The notes below the pieces were generated by a model. That model was not told the DNA's origin and did not search any database. It saw nothing but the letters and a program-made list of their open reading frames with translations. The translations under genes and the position numbers were made by a program. From Tyzzerella sp. UBA1042 (GTDB lineage Bacteria; Bacillota; Clostridia; Lachnospirales; Anaerotignaceae), in contig DCDZ01000040.1 of assembly GCA_002316675.1 (NCBI GenBank), positions 1-31,332 on the forward strand: a stretch of DNA of 31,332 nucleotides. The letters run 5' to 3'. This document shows positions 1 to 7,408 of this stretch, piece after piece. Within the stretch, counting starts at the first letter, position 1; each line of letters starts with the position of its first letter.

Positions 1-31
1 ATTGACTTTTTATTTGCAGGCTACTATAAAA

Positions 32-91
32 TTTAAAGCCCAAAGACTTCGGGACCCTGTCCCCAACCCTGCAAGCCTTTAAAAAGGCTTG
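32..91. repeat. Imperfect intergenic repeat, copy 1
   Basis: This copy shares about 44 bases with the copy at 228-285. Each copy holds a small hairpin, GGGAC-NNN-GTCCC (51-63 here), then CAACCCTG, then a second hairpin starting CAAG. The second hairpin pairs CAAGCCTTT (72-80) with AAAGGCTTG (83-91). The other copy uses different arm bases that also pair, which suggests that structure is kept. No coding potential is seen. It could be a dispersed palindromic element or part of an untranslated RNA. Confidence 0.5.
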
Positions 92-107
92 GCCTAAACT
101 TTTATAT

Positions 108-225
108 GCAAAAAACTTCGTTTTTGCGGAGTATATTTCTCCCGAAGCCCTATGGAATGGGGCTTCTAGCTAAAGTTTTTGATCTTGCTTTTTTCAAAAA
201 GCAAGCGGTGTTAGGCAGAGCCTAA
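108..225. other. Run of four stem-loops between the two repeat copies
   Basis: Four hairpins follow one another: GCAAAAA/TTTTTGC (108-127), GAAGCCC/GGGCTTC (144-166), CTTGCTTTTT/AAAAAGCAAG (184-205, ten pairs with a two-base loop) and TTAGGC/GCCTAA (211-225). No credible gene lies in 1-395. The stems are perfect on both strands, so the sequence does not show which strand, if any, is transcribed. Confidence 0.45.
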
Positions 226-227
226 GA

Positions 228-285
228 TCTTAAGCCTTAGACCTTGGGACCTCGTCCCCAACCCTGCAAGGAATTTCATCCCTTG
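228..285. repeat. Imperfect intergenic repeat, copy 2
   Basis: This is the second copy of the repeat at 32-91. The GGGAC-CTC-GTCCC hairpin is at 246-258 and is followed by CAACCCTG. The second hairpin is shorter, CAAGG (267-271) with CCTTG (281-285). The loop bases and the distal arm differ from copy 1, while base pairing is retained. Confidence 0.5.
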
Positions 286-395
286 ACCCTTTATGCAAGT
301 ATGGCAGGCCAAAGCGGAGTCCTATGGTCGTTCAATTGTTTTTTAGTATACCACAATGCGCACAAAAAGGGAACTCCCGTTCTTGCTTTTTCCCA

Positions 396-430
396 TAAAA
401 AAAGGGGGCTGACTCTATCAGCACCCTTTC
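396..430 (-). terminator. Rho-independent terminator of metK
   Basis: On the minus strand AAGGGTGCTGA pairs with TCAGCCCCCTT (one mismatch) around a five-base loop, and the stem runs into a T tract (+ strand A tract 396-403). It lies directly after the metK stop. Confidence 0.8.
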
Positions 431-437
431 CCTTGTA

Positions 438-1616
438 TTAAAATTTATCCTTAAAAACTCCAACCTTATCCAATTTTTCCCAAGGCAGGTCTAAATCTGT
501 ACGGCCAAAATGTCCGTAAGCGGCAACCTGCTTATAAATGGGCCTTTTCAAATCAAAGTTTTTGATGATGGCCGCAGGGCGCAAATCGAAGTTTTTCTGT
601 ACAATTTCCGTAATTGCTTCATCGGAAATTTTGCCTGTTCCATAAGTGTTTACCAAAATAGATACGGGCTTTGCAACACCGATGGCATAAGCAAGCTGCA
701 CCTCACACTTTCTTGCAATGCCGCTGGCAACAATATTTTTCGCAACGTGTCTTGCTGCGTAGCAAGCAGAGCGGTCCACCTTTGTGGGGTCTTTTCCGCT
801 GAAAGCGCCGCCGCCGTGGGCTGCATAGCCACCATATGTGTCAACGATGATTTTTCTGCCTGTCAAACCACTGTCGCCCATGGGCCCGCCAATAACAAAG
901 CGCCCCGTAGGGTTAATATAATACTTTGTGTTTTCGTCCAAAAGCTCCGCAGGGATGACCTTTTCCACAACATGGGCAATAATATCCTCGCGAATCTGCT
1001 CATTGGTTGCATCGGGATCATGCTGGGAGGAAATAACAACGGTATCTACCCTTGCAGGCCGATCGTCAATATATTCCACAGTCACCTGAGATTTTCCGTC
1101 GGGGCGCAAATATTTCAAGGTTCCATTCTTTCTGACCTCTGTTAATTTTCTTGTCAATTTATGTGCCAAAGAGATAGGCAGCGGCATCAATTCCTCTGTT
1201 TCATCGCAGGCAAAGCCAAACATCATGCCCTGATCTCCAGCACCGGTGTCAAATTCACTATCATCCTCGCCTGTTTTGTGCTCCAACGCTTTATCCACGC
1301 CCAGAGCAATATCAGGAGACTGCCCATGGATGGAAGTTACCACCGCACAGGTCTCATTGTCGAAACCGAATTTTGCACGGTTGTATCCAATTTCATTTAA
1401 GGTTTCCCTTACAATTTTTTCCACATCCACATAAGCGTTTGTGGTAATTTCTCCCATTACAAAAATAATACCTGTTGTGGTTGCCGTTTCACAAGCAACT
1501 CTGGCATTGGGGTCCTTTGCTAGCAGCGTATCCAAAACGCCATCGGAAATCTGATCGCAAATTTTATCGGGATGCCCTTCCGTAACTGATTCCGATGTAA
1601 ATAATCTTCTGCTCAT
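438..1616 (-). CDS. metK: S-adenosylmethionine synthetase
   Basis: Makes S-adenosylmethionine from methionine and ATP in the cytoplasm; the active enzyme of this family is a tetramer. The 392 residues match the usual bacterial length. Visible family motifs are the N-terminal GHPDK segment (14-18, with the catalytic His), GAGDQG (125-130) and the Gly-rich GGGAFSGKDPTKVDRSA loop near residue 270. The ATG has GGAGGG (+ strand tccctcc at 1624-1630) at good spacing. The gene is monocistronic between its terminator and an S-box leader, so it should be shut off when SAM is plentiful. A stem-loop with eight-base arms (1679-1704) lies in the long leader between riboswitch terminator and start. Identification is secure. 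Confidence 0.98.
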   Translation of the reverse strand: MSRRLFTSESVTEGHPDKICDQISDGVLDTLLAKDPNARVACETATTTGIIFVMGEITTNAYVDVEKIVRETLNEIGYNRAKFGFDNETCAVVTSIHGQSPDIALGVDKALEHKTGEDDSEFDTGAGDQGMMFGFACDETEELMPLPISLAHKLTRKLTEVRKNGTLKYLRPDGKSQVTVEYIDDRPARVDTVVISSQHDPDATNEQIREDIIAHVVEKVIPAELLDENTKYYINPTGRFVIGGPMGDSGLTGRKIIVDTYGGYAAHGGGAFSGKDPTKVDRSACYAARHVAKNIVASGIARKCEVQLAYAIGVAKPVSILVNTYGTGKISDEAITEIVQKNFDLRPAAIIKNFDLKRPIYKQVAAYGHFGRTDLDLPWEKLDKVGVFKDKF

Positions 1617-1819
1617 TTTTGTTCCCTCCTGTAAAATATGAATATTTATATTGATGAATAGAGTGCAGGGAGAGATGCTTTTCCATACCTGTCAGCATGG
1701 AAAAAATATGCCAAAAACCGGAAGTATCTTTCTAGGGAAGCACTGAAAGCACAATGGTTAATAAAAAAGTATCAGCCAAAGGTACAGTTGCATACCTCAG
1801 TGATTCCAAGAAATCGGCA

Positions 1820-1843
1820 TAAAAAAAACCCTTTTCAGGGTTT
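1820..1843 (-). terminator. Riboswitch expression-platform terminator
   Basis: On the minus strand AAACCC-TGAAA-AGGGTTT is followed by a T tract. It lies 8 bases after the 3' strand of riboswitch helix P1, the arrangement used by S-box transcription attenuators. Ligand-bound P1 should let this hairpin form and stop transcription before metK. Confidence 0.85.
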
Positions 1844-1850
1844 ATGATAC

Positions 1851-1959
1851 AATCTCATCTTCCGTTTGCGTAACAAACGGGGGAATTGGCACCGATGCGT
1901 CGAAACGCCGGTTGCCGGGTGTCATAGGGCCCTGTCCCTCAACCACTCTTGATAAGTTC
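1851..1959 (-). promoter_or_regulatory. SAM-I (S-box) riboswitch
   Basis: Read on the minus strand the segment contains CTTATCAAGAG, then GAGGGACAGGGCCCTATGA, then CACCCGGCAACC, which are the hallmark S-box core words. Helix P1 is formed by CTTATC (near 1951-1956) with GATGAG (1854-1859), and can be extended by three further positions with one mismatch. It senses S-adenosylmethionine and controls metK by the terminator at 1820-1843. The known family and its position in front of metK agree. Confidence 0.96.
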
Positions 1960-1981
1960 TCTATTCACTTTTATAATCGGG

Positions 1982-2010
1982 ATTATAGCATTATTGTCGT
2001 CATATGTCAA
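1982..2010 (-). promoter_or_regulatory. SigA-type promoter of the metK leader
   Basis: On the minus strand TTGACA (2005-2010) and TATAAT (1982-1987) are separated by exactly 17 bases and lie about 25 bases upstream of the riboswitch. Both hexamers are perfect consensus. Confidence 0.9.
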
Positions 2011-2037
2011 TATGCTTTCCCAGACAAATTTCACTTT

Positions 2038-2544
2038 TTATAAAAAAGGTCTTAACGCCGTCCCCCAAGCCTCTGTCAACCGTTCCAGTCTCCAAGCGGC
2101 ATTGGCAGGGCTGGTAGAGGGCAGTAAAACCATAGGAATTTCCGTTTTTTTCTGCTGATGCTTTTGATACAACCGAAACGCGGCATTTCCGTTTCCAAAA
2201 ACAGGAATCCTCCCTGTTGTTTTTAATATTGCCGTTACATCTGCAGGCACCACATTGCGTATGGAGCTGTCACTGCTGCCTTTTATATCACAGCTTTCAA
2301 TCACATCATAAATGGCAATGCCCTTTGACAATAAAAATACCTTTTTGTCGTCGATGCTTTTGGGCACCTCCGCCGCCGTTACCGCCGCCAACACCTTCCA
2401 AAAACGGTTTTGGGGATGGCCGTAATAAAAATGGTTTTCTCTGGATTTTACAGAGGGGGCCGTCCCCAGAATCAACACCTTGCTCTTCTCATCAAAAACC
2501 GGCAAAAAAGTATGGTTGATCCGCTCCCAATGCGTCTCCTTCAT
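2038..2544 (-). CDS. DNA-deoxyinosine/uracil-type DNA glycosylase (UDG superfamily)
   Basis: A 168-residue base-excision enzyme expected to remove deaminated bases, hypoxanthine and possibly uracil, from DNA. Seen: an N-terminal LGTAPSVKSRE motif, then GHPQNRFW, and a C-terminal LPSTSPANA motif, which together mark the hypoxanthine-DNA glycosylase group of the uracil-DNA glycosylase superfamily. A longer frame opens at 2589, but the ATG at 2544 is preferred: it has GGGAGGG just upstream and overlaps the stop of the preceding gene as ATGA, which implies translational coupling. It is paired with an AlkD-like glycosylase, giving a small base-repair operon. The exact substrate is inferred from the family and is not visible in the sequence. 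Confidence 0.88.
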   Translation of the reverse strand: MKETHWERINHTFLPVFDEKSKVLILGTAPSVKSRENHFYYGHPQNRFWKVLAAVTAAEVPKSIDDKKVFLLSKGIAIYDVIESCDIKGSSDSSIRNVVPADVTAILKTTGRIPVFGNGNAAFRLYQKHQQKKTEIPMVLLPSTSPANAAWRLERLTEAWGTALRPFL

Positions 2545-3275
2545 ACGCCCTCCCCCGCTTTCTGCGCCTTTTTCCATGCCCGCAGCCAAGCCTTATCCTC
2601 CGGAGAAACACGGAAAGATTCGCAGGTCTTTTGCACAAATTTACTTTTTACCTCATAGGAAAGGCCGCAATGATTGCAATACTCACCCACTGCCTCTGCA
2701 TCCTTTGCCCAAGCCGTTGCCAATAGCCACGCCTGAGCCATTTGTATATAGTAAAAATCAGAATGTACACCGTCTGTCAACTGCAAAACCTCCGGCAAAT
2801 AGGGCGGCTTCAAATAATAATTCAGCATTATAATCAATCCAACCCGCACCGCCCAAGGATTCTCCGAAGAAAGGTACCCCTTTGCGTGGGCAAACAAGGC
2901 CTGTTGATTTTGATTGGCTATCTTTTTTAGGGATGCACAAAACATATCGCACTGGGCCCAGTTTTCCACAAATTCATAGGCATAACTATCGCAATATCTC
3001 AAAAAATCCTCAAATTTCATAGGCAGCGCAGCAGCCACCAAGCCATACAATAACCGTTCCTCATGGGTGCCTTTTTCACAGTATGGAAAAAAATTTTTGC
3101 CGGCGGCCTTTGCCACTTCCTTTGCCTTTTGCCGCAAAATAGGGGCCCGTATACCGATCACAGGTAAGGCGGAGCGCAGCAGCCTTTCATGAAACAGCCG
3201 ATATTTTTCATCAGCCAATGCAAAAAGCGCAGCTTGCAACGCTTTATAGTCTTCTGCCGTCCATTTTTCATGCAT
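2541..3275 (-). CDS. AlkD-like DNA alkylation repair protein
   Basis: A 244-residue all-helical HEAT-like repeat protein of the DNA alkylation repair family, which excises N3- and N7-alkylated purines without base flipping. Seen: alternating amphipathic helices through the whole length, a WAQCD segment (Trp and Asp as in the AlkD active cleft) and NPWAVRVGLI with the family Arg. The frame is open further upstream to 3365, but the ATG at 3275 (MHEKW) has an AAAGG-type ribosome site and fits the family length. Its stop overlaps the start of the downstream glycosylase by four bases. A stem-loop with nine-base arms lies in the leader (3310-3343). Confidence 0.88.
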   Translation of the reverse strand: MHEKWTAEDYKALQAALFALADEKYRLFHERLLRSALPVIGIRAPILRQKAKEVAKAAGKNFFPYCEKGTHEERLLYGLVAAALPMKFEDFLRYCDSYAYEFVENWAQCDMFCASLKKIANQNQQALFAHAKGYLSSENPWAVRVGLIIMLNYYLKPPYLPEVLQLTDGVHSDFYYIQMAQAWLLATAWAKDAEAVGEYCNHCGLSYEVKSKFVQKTCESFRVSPEDKAWLRAWKKAQKAGEGV

Positions 3276-3309
3276 GATAAAACACCTTTCCTTTCTTTTT
3301 TTGTAAAGA

Positions 3310-3399
3310 ATAAGCGGCCTTCTTGTGGGAGAAAGCCGCTTATCCTTAAGGGTCGTCATTGCCATATAACGAAAACAATTTGGGGGGCGTTTTCGCTAT
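3310..3399. other. Two stem-loops upstream of the AlkD-like gene
   Basis: ATAAGCGGC (3310-3318) pairs with GCCGCTTAT (3335-3343), and the stem continues inward by TTCT/AGAA after one mismatch. A second inverted repeat has ATAACGAAAAC (3366-3376) facing GTTTTCGCTAT (3389-3399) with one mismatch. Neither is followed by a T tract on either strand, so they are not ordinary terminators. They may be leader structures of the minus-strand repair operon or binding sites. Confidence 0.4.
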
Positions 3400-3445
3400 A
3401 TTCGGTAAGGCAACAACAAGAAGAGATGAAAAGTTTGATTCAAAA

Positions 3446-3557
3446 TAGTTTGACGTTAGGAGAAAGCATCAAACTACAGAAGCAAGCACTATAAAACTTG
3501 CCAATATGGCAAGCGATTCAAAAAAGGCGTCAAAACAGTTGTTTGTCTTGCGACGCC
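3446..3557. other. Three consecutive hairpins; terminator-like on the minus strand
   Basis: TAGTTTGA/TCAAACTA (3446-3476), CTTGCCA-ATA-TGGCAAG (3497-3513) and GGCGTC/GACGCC (3526-3557) occur in a row. On the minus strand the last is followed by TTTTTT and the middle one by TTTT, both terminator-like. TTGACA occurs on the minus strand upstream of them (in the stretch around 3605). No protein-coding gene is convincing in 3400-3725, so a short minus-strand RNA is possible but unproven. Confidence 0.35.
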
Positions 3558-3725
3558 TTAGTCGTAGCTATGTATTAATATTGCACCATTTTTTCTTTCT
3601 TGTCAATAAAAAATTTCGCAAAAGGTTATTTTCTTACAAATTTTGGGGCAATTTAGGAAAACCATTGTCAACATCCATTTTTTTTGTTACCATAATAATA
3701 AAAACGACTTAGGGAGGAGATCCAT

Positions 3726-4100
3726 TTGAAAGTCCAAGAATCAATGGAAGACTATCTTGAAACAATTTATGTGCTAGAAAAGCAAACCGGCTATGTGCGC
3801 TCTATCGATATTGCTACCGCCCTAGGTTTCAGCAAACCCAGTATCAGCAATGCCATGAAAAAATTAAAATCAAGCGGATATATTGAAATGGAGGAGCGGG
3901 GCAGTATTAAGTTGACAGAAAAAGGGAAAGAACTGGCCATGGGCACTTACGCTAGGCACTGCGTCATCTCCGAGGTATTGATGTTTTTCGGCGTTCCGCA
4001 GGAAACCGCTCTGGAGGACGCCTGCCGTATAGAGCACGTCATCAGTCCCGAAACCTTTGCGTGCATGAAAGAATTCTTAAAAACCAAGCACAAAAAATAA
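3726..4100 (+). CDS. DtxR/MntR-family metal-dependent transcriptional regulator
   Basis: A 124-residue regulator with an N-terminal winged helix (about 1-65) and a metal-binding dimerisation domain. Start is TTG at 3726 with GGAGGAG just upstream. By alignment from memory to MntR and DtxR the ligands are Asp9 and Glu12 (MntR-like), His78, Cys100, Glu103 and His104. The DACRIEH segment is like DtxR (Cys-Arg-x-Glu-His), where MntR has Glu in place of Cys. The site is therefore mixed and metal choice (Fe or Mn) cannot be read off. It lacks the SH3-like third domain of DtxR. A FeoA-domain protein, related in fold to that domain, is encoded 300 bases downstream behind a DtxR-box-like palindrome, its likely target. 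Confidence 0.9.
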   Translation: MKVQESMEDYLETIYVLEKQTGYVRSIDIATALGFSKPSISNAMKKLKSSGYIEMEERGSIKLTEKGKELAMGTYARHCVISEVLMFFGVPQETALEDACRIEHVISPETFACMKEFLKTKHKK

Positions 4101-4132
4101 CCGCTGCAAAGATTTATAAACTATTTACAGCA

Positions 4133-4168
4133 CAAGAGGGTGCCAGCATCAGCGGCATCCTCTTGTTT
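4133..4168 (+). terminator. Terminator after the DtxR-family gene
   Basis: CAAGAGGGTGCC (4133-4144) pairs with GGCATCCTCTTG (4154-4165, one G-T pair) and is followed by TTT. It separates the regulator from the next promoter. Confidence 0.75.
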
Positions 4169-4337
4169 CAAGGGCTTTTTCATTACAAAGGCGAAGGAAT
4201 ACTTGACAGCTTTCAAAGATGCCCATAAATGCCAATCTGTTTTTTCTCCCCTGCCTAAAAAATTTTGTGGGGCATCCTTTTATTAAAGTTTTTAGATACC
4301 CAGCGTATATTTTTTTCATTTAACTGGAAATCCCCTC

Positions 4338-4397
4338 TTGAATATTATTCCTCACCATGCTATAATTATTTTAAGTTAGTTATAACTAACTTAAAAT
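4338..4397 (+). promoter_or_regulatory. Promoter with a 30-bp palindromic operator (DtxR-box type)
   Basis: TTGAAT (4338-4343) and TATAAT (4361-4366) have a 17-base spacer. A perfect 30-bp palindrome runs from 4368 to 4397, just after the -10 element and over the expected transcription start. Its half sites read TTAAGTTAG and CTAACTTAA, close to the DtxR/IdeR half site TTAGGTTAG but with a six-base centre instead of one. This suggests metal-dependent repression of feoA and the GGDEF-EAL gene by the DtxR-family protein encoded upstream. Confidence 0.8.
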
Positions 4398-4416
4398 GGC
4401 AACCAGGAGGGGTCGT

Positions 4417-4629
4417 ATGCCGTTATTATTAGCAGAAATAGGCATTCCATATACAATTGCTCGCATTGCCGGCAGGGAAAAGGAACGCCATTACTTGGAA
4501 AGCTTAGGGCTTGTCCCGGATACAGTGATTACAGTTGTATCCAAATTTAATAATTATGTTCTTCTTAGTGTAAAAGGGTCTCGTATCGGCATCGGAGAAG
4601 AACTGGTTAAAAAAGTTATATTGAAATGA
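4417..4629 (+). CDS. FeoA-domain protein, stand-alone
   Basis: A 70-residue SH3-like FeoA-domain protein. Such proteins are accessory to the FeoB ferrous iron transporter or act as small regulatory partners. Seen: the pattern of about 70 residues with the GREKERHYLESLGLVPDTVI segment typical of FeoA, and small beta-strand segments after it. The ATG at 4417 is chosen because AGGAGG lies at 4405-4410; an upstream in-frame ATG at 4396 lies inside the palindrome and has no ribosome site. No feoB follows: the next gene, nine bases on, is a c-di-GMP turnover protein. Its job may thus differ from iron transport, but this is inference. Confidence 0.85.
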   Translation: MPLLLAEIGIPYTIARIAGREKERHYLESLGLVPDTVITVVSKFNNYVLLSVKGSRIGIGEELVKKVILK

Positions 4630-4638
4630 GGTCATTCT

Positions 4639-6693
4639 ATGAAAAACAAACGGATTGTTATTTTATCCTATGTGAATGCTGCCATCATTGTTCTTATCTG
4701 CGCCGTACAAATTTTCGTTTTATTGGCAAAGGCTTCTCTGACAAAACAGGACAAGCTTCTGCAATGGTACGACCTTTCTTATGACAGCCACATCACCGCG
4801 CTGATCCTTGCTCTTACGGCAATCATCATCTTCTTTTTTCAACTGGGCGTAAACCGTAGGCTTAAAAAAAATGCCTATACCGATATCACCGGCATCATGA
4901 ATAAGCACGCTTGTTTAGAGGAAATGAGTATGCTGGACTGCCGTGACAGCACCTTAAATATTGGCCTTGCCATGTTTGATTTAAACAATCTAAAGAAGGT
5001 AAACGACTTCTACGGTCATGAAAAAGGGGATCGGCTCATTCAGCAATTTGTTCTGCTGCTGCGCCAAAGTGCCTACAAAAAATTTTTTTTGGGCCGCTTC
5101 GGCGGGGATGAATTTATTGTCATTATTCAAAACTGCAATGACTGCATTATGAACGCCTTTCTTGATAGAATCCGCACTGCGGCGGAGGCGGTAAATAAGA
5201 CGGCCGTTATTCAAATTAGCTATGCCCACGGCTATGCAATCAGTACAAGAGAGCATTATTATCTGATGGATGAATTACTTCAGGAGGCGGATAAAAGAAT
5301 GTATGATAACAAACGGAAGATGAAATCAGGCACCTTACTGGAAATAGACCAGATCAGCAAAATGCTGGATTTGGAACGGGCAGACATGACAGAACGAGAC
5401 AGCTTGACAGGAATGATGACCTATGATGCTTTTAACCAAACGGTGGAAAAGGTACGAAGGCTTTATAAAAAAGACGCCCGTCTGGCCATTGTTTGCTCGG
5501 GGATCAATCATTTCAGATACTTGAATGATTTATACGGACATAGGGAAGGAGACAATATACTGAAGCTGTTTGCCACAGAATTGGGCAAGCAATCCTTCTG
5601 TTTATGCGCTTGCCGGCTTTACTCCGACAACTTTGCTTTTTTGGCGGATTTGTCGAAGTACACGGAAGAGCAGGCAACGGAAATCATCTGCAATTGGAAC
5701 AGAGCATTTTCCGCCCAGATTGACACCGCTTATTCCGGTTGCCGGCTTATTTTAAAAAGCGGAATCTACTTCATCGAAAACTTAGATATATCGGCGGAAG
5801 CAATGCTGAAAAATGCCGATTGCGCCCGAAAATCTTCTACACCGCCCTATGGTAACATTATTGTTTTTTCTGATTCACTCAGTCAATCCATGAAAAAACG
5901 GGCGGAGATCATAAATTCTTTCCAAAGCGCCTTGGAGAACAACGAATTCCATGTGTTTATTCAGCCCAAAATACTCCACGCCGATAGAAAAATATGCAGC
6001 GCGGAGGCTCTGGTCCGTTGGAAAACTGTCGAAGGCAGCTACCTCTCTCCCGACGATTTTGTGCCCATATTAGAGCAAACGGGAGACATTGTTGAAATGG
6101 ATTTTTATGTGTATGAGCAAGTATTCCGCTATCTTTATGAAGCAAAACAGGCAGGCAAACCACGGATTCCCATTTCTGTGAATGTATCTCGCATACATCT
6201 TTACGCCTTAGATCGGTTTTGGAATGCCCTCGATAAGCTGACAAAAAAATATCCCATCCCGCCCTCTCTCATCACCTTTGAGTTGACGGAAAGTGCTTAC
6301 ATACAAGAAATTGATGCCACGGAGAAATTTGTGCATAAATTGCATACATTGGGCTATCAGGCTTCCTTGGATGACTTTGGAAGCGGCTATTCCTCTTTGA
6401 AAGCCCTCTCGCCCATGATTTTTGATGAAATAAAATTTGACCGTGCCTTTTTGAAAACAGACATCACCAAAAAAGAAGCAACCCTCTTGCTGCAATTGAT
6501 TCAGCTGGTAAAAAGCCTCAACACCGCAGTGGTTTGCGAAGGGGTGGAAACCGCCGAAAACGTGGCTCTTTTAGATCAATCGGAATGCGATATTTTCCAA
6601 GGGTATTTTTATCATAAGCCATTCCCCCTTGAGGAGTTGGAAACAGTTTATTCCCTGCAAGCCCCCACACTCAGCTTTGTAGCTTCACCCTAA
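4639..6693 (+). CDS. Membrane GGDEF-GGDEF-EAL protein (c-di-GMP turnover)
   Basis: A 684-residue protein with two N-terminal membrane segments (about 6-30 and 52-71), then a first GGDEF domain with intact FDLNNLKKVND and GGDEF (155-159), a second GGDEF domain that is degenerate (YSDNF at 328-332) and a C-terminal EAL domain. The EAL domain keeps its known catalytic positions: EALVRW (456-461), NVS (515-517), ELTES (548-552), DDFGSGYSS (578-586), IKFD, EGVET (634-638) and QGYFYHKP. No RxxD inhibitory site precedes the first GGDEF. So both synthesis and hydrolysis of c-di-GMP look possible, with the second GGDEF perhaps sensing GTP. It is in one operon with feoA behind a palindromic operator. 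Confidence 0.95.
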   Translation: MKNKRIVILSYVNAAIIVLICAVQIFVLLAKASLTKQDKLLQWYDLSYDSHITALILALTAIIIFFFQLGVNRRLKKNAYTDITGIMNKHACLEEMSMLDCRDSTLNIGLAMFDLNNLKKVNDFYGHEKGDRLIQQFVLLLRQSAYKKFFLGRFGGDEFIVIIQNCNDCIMNAFLDRIRTAAEAVNKTAVIQISYAHGYAISTREHYYLMDELLQEADKRMYDNKRKMKSGTLLEIDQISKMLDLERADMTERDSLTGMMTYDAFNQTVEKVRRLYKKDARLAIVCSGINHFRYLNDLYGHREGDNILKLFATELGKQSFCLCACRLYSDNFAFLADLSKYTEEQATEIICNWNRAFSAQIDTAYSGCRLILKSGIYFIENLDISAEAMLKNADCARKSSTPPYGNIIVFSDSLSQSMKKRAEIINSFQSALENNEFHVFIQPKILHADRKICSAEALVRWKTVEGSYLSPDDFVPILEQTGDIVEMDFYVYEQVFRYLYEAKQAGKPRIPISVNVSRIHLYALDRFWNALDKLTKKYPIPPSLITFELTESAYIQEIDATEKFVHKLHTLGYQASLDDFGSGYSSLKALSPMIFDEIKFDRAFLKTDITKKEATLLLQLIQLVKSLNTAVVCEGVETAENVALLDQSECDIFQGYFYHKPFPLEELETVYSLQAPTLSFVASP

Positions 6694-6748
6694 TCCCGCT
6701 TGCTTTTGGAAATCCTTTCAGCCTCTTTCCACACAATAGAGCCCAATG

Positions 6749-6783
6749 AAAAAACAAGCAAATCCATATATGGGTTTGCTTGT
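6749..6783 (-). terminator. Terminator of the marR-pirin-nitroreductase operon
   Basis: ACAAGCAAATCC and GGGTTTGCTTGT form a twelve-pair stem. On the minus strand it is followed by TTTTTT (6749-6754). It may also end the plus-strand GGDEF-EAL transcript, though the T tract there is weak. Confidence 0.75.
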
Positions 6784-6804
6784 CCTATTTTAAAAACTAT
6801 GCTT

Positions 6805-7380
6805 TTATGCTCTTTCGATTTTTACACGCTTGGAAATATCTTCTTTTTCCTTCGCCGCCGGCTCTTCCACAATGCCGCCAAAAGGCATTTGTGCAATCAG
6901 CAAATAGCTTTCCGGCAAATCAAACAGCTCCCGCACCTTCTGATCAATAACAGGGTTATAATGCTGTAGGGAAGCGCCAATGCCCAATTCCCGCAGCTGA
7001 CTCCAAATGCTCAGCTGGAGCATACCACTGGATTGCAGCGCCCAACCGGGGAAGTTTGCGGCATACAGCGGGAATTTTTCCTGAACGTCCTTCACCACGT
7101 CTTGATCGTAAAAATAAAGGATGGTGCCTGCTCCGGCTTTAAAGCTATCAATTTTTTCTCTCGAAACCTTTCCGCCGAAAACATCATAAATGGAGTCCCA
7201 CAATAAATCCTGTTTTTCCTCCAAGGCAACCACCACCCGGGAGCTTTTCATATTAAAAGCGTCCGGCACAAGCTCCGTTAATTTTTCAATTTGTTCAATG
7301 ACCTGGGCCGCATCCACAGGAAGCTCCTTTTTGATGTTGTAATAGCTCCTGCGTTTTTCTAAAGATTGTATGATACTCAT
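6805..7380 (-). CDS. Nitroreductase-family flavoprotein
   Basis: A 191-residue FMN-dependent oxidoreductase of the nitroreductase fold, expected to use NAD(P)H to reduce quinones or nitro compounds. Seen: N-terminal KRRSYYNI (family R-R-S-x-R-like flavin contact), the NMKSSRVVVALEE strand, the GAGTILYFYDQ strand, LQLSIWSQLRELGIGASLQHYNP with the conserved helix and Gly-rich turn, and a C-terminal LLIAQMPFGG. It matches the short stand-alone group best (related to HBN1-type proteins). It lies 28 bases after the pirin gene and is the last gene of a MarR-controlled operon, so a role in electrophile or redox stress is likely. The physiological substrate is unknown. Confidence 0.88.
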   Translation of the reverse strand: MSIIQSLEKRRSYYNIKKELPVDAAQVIEQIEKLTELVPDAFNMKSSRVVVALEEKQDLLWDSIYDVFGGKVSREKIDSFKAGAGTILYFYDQDVVKDVQEKFPLYAANFPGWALQSSGMLQLSIWSQLRELGIGASLQHYNPVIDQKVRELFDLPESYLLIAQMPFGGIVEEPAAKEKEDISKRVKIERA

Positions 7381-7408
7381 TTGAATCCCTCCTAATATTT
7401 ATATACTT

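Noticed and set aside
244..441. A 65-residue open frame in the left intergenic tract
   Set aside because: It spans the second repeat copy and the metK terminator; no ribosome site or protein pattern.
510..1145. A 211-residue open frame on the plus strand
   Set aside because: It is antisense to metK throughout, has no ribosome site and no family pattern; metK is certain.
3506..3712. A 68-residue open frame before the DtxR-family gene
   Set aside because: Lys/Phe-rich composition without pattern, no ribosome site, and it runs through hairpins and likely promoter sequence.
4396..4416. An earlier ATG in frame with feoA
   Set aside because: It lies at the end of the operator palindrome and lacks a ribosome site; the ATG at 4417 has AGGAGG in the right place.
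6700..6969. An 89-residue open frame after the GGDEF-EAL gene
   Set aside because: It crosses the terminator at 6749-6783 and overlaps the nitroreductase gene on the other strand.
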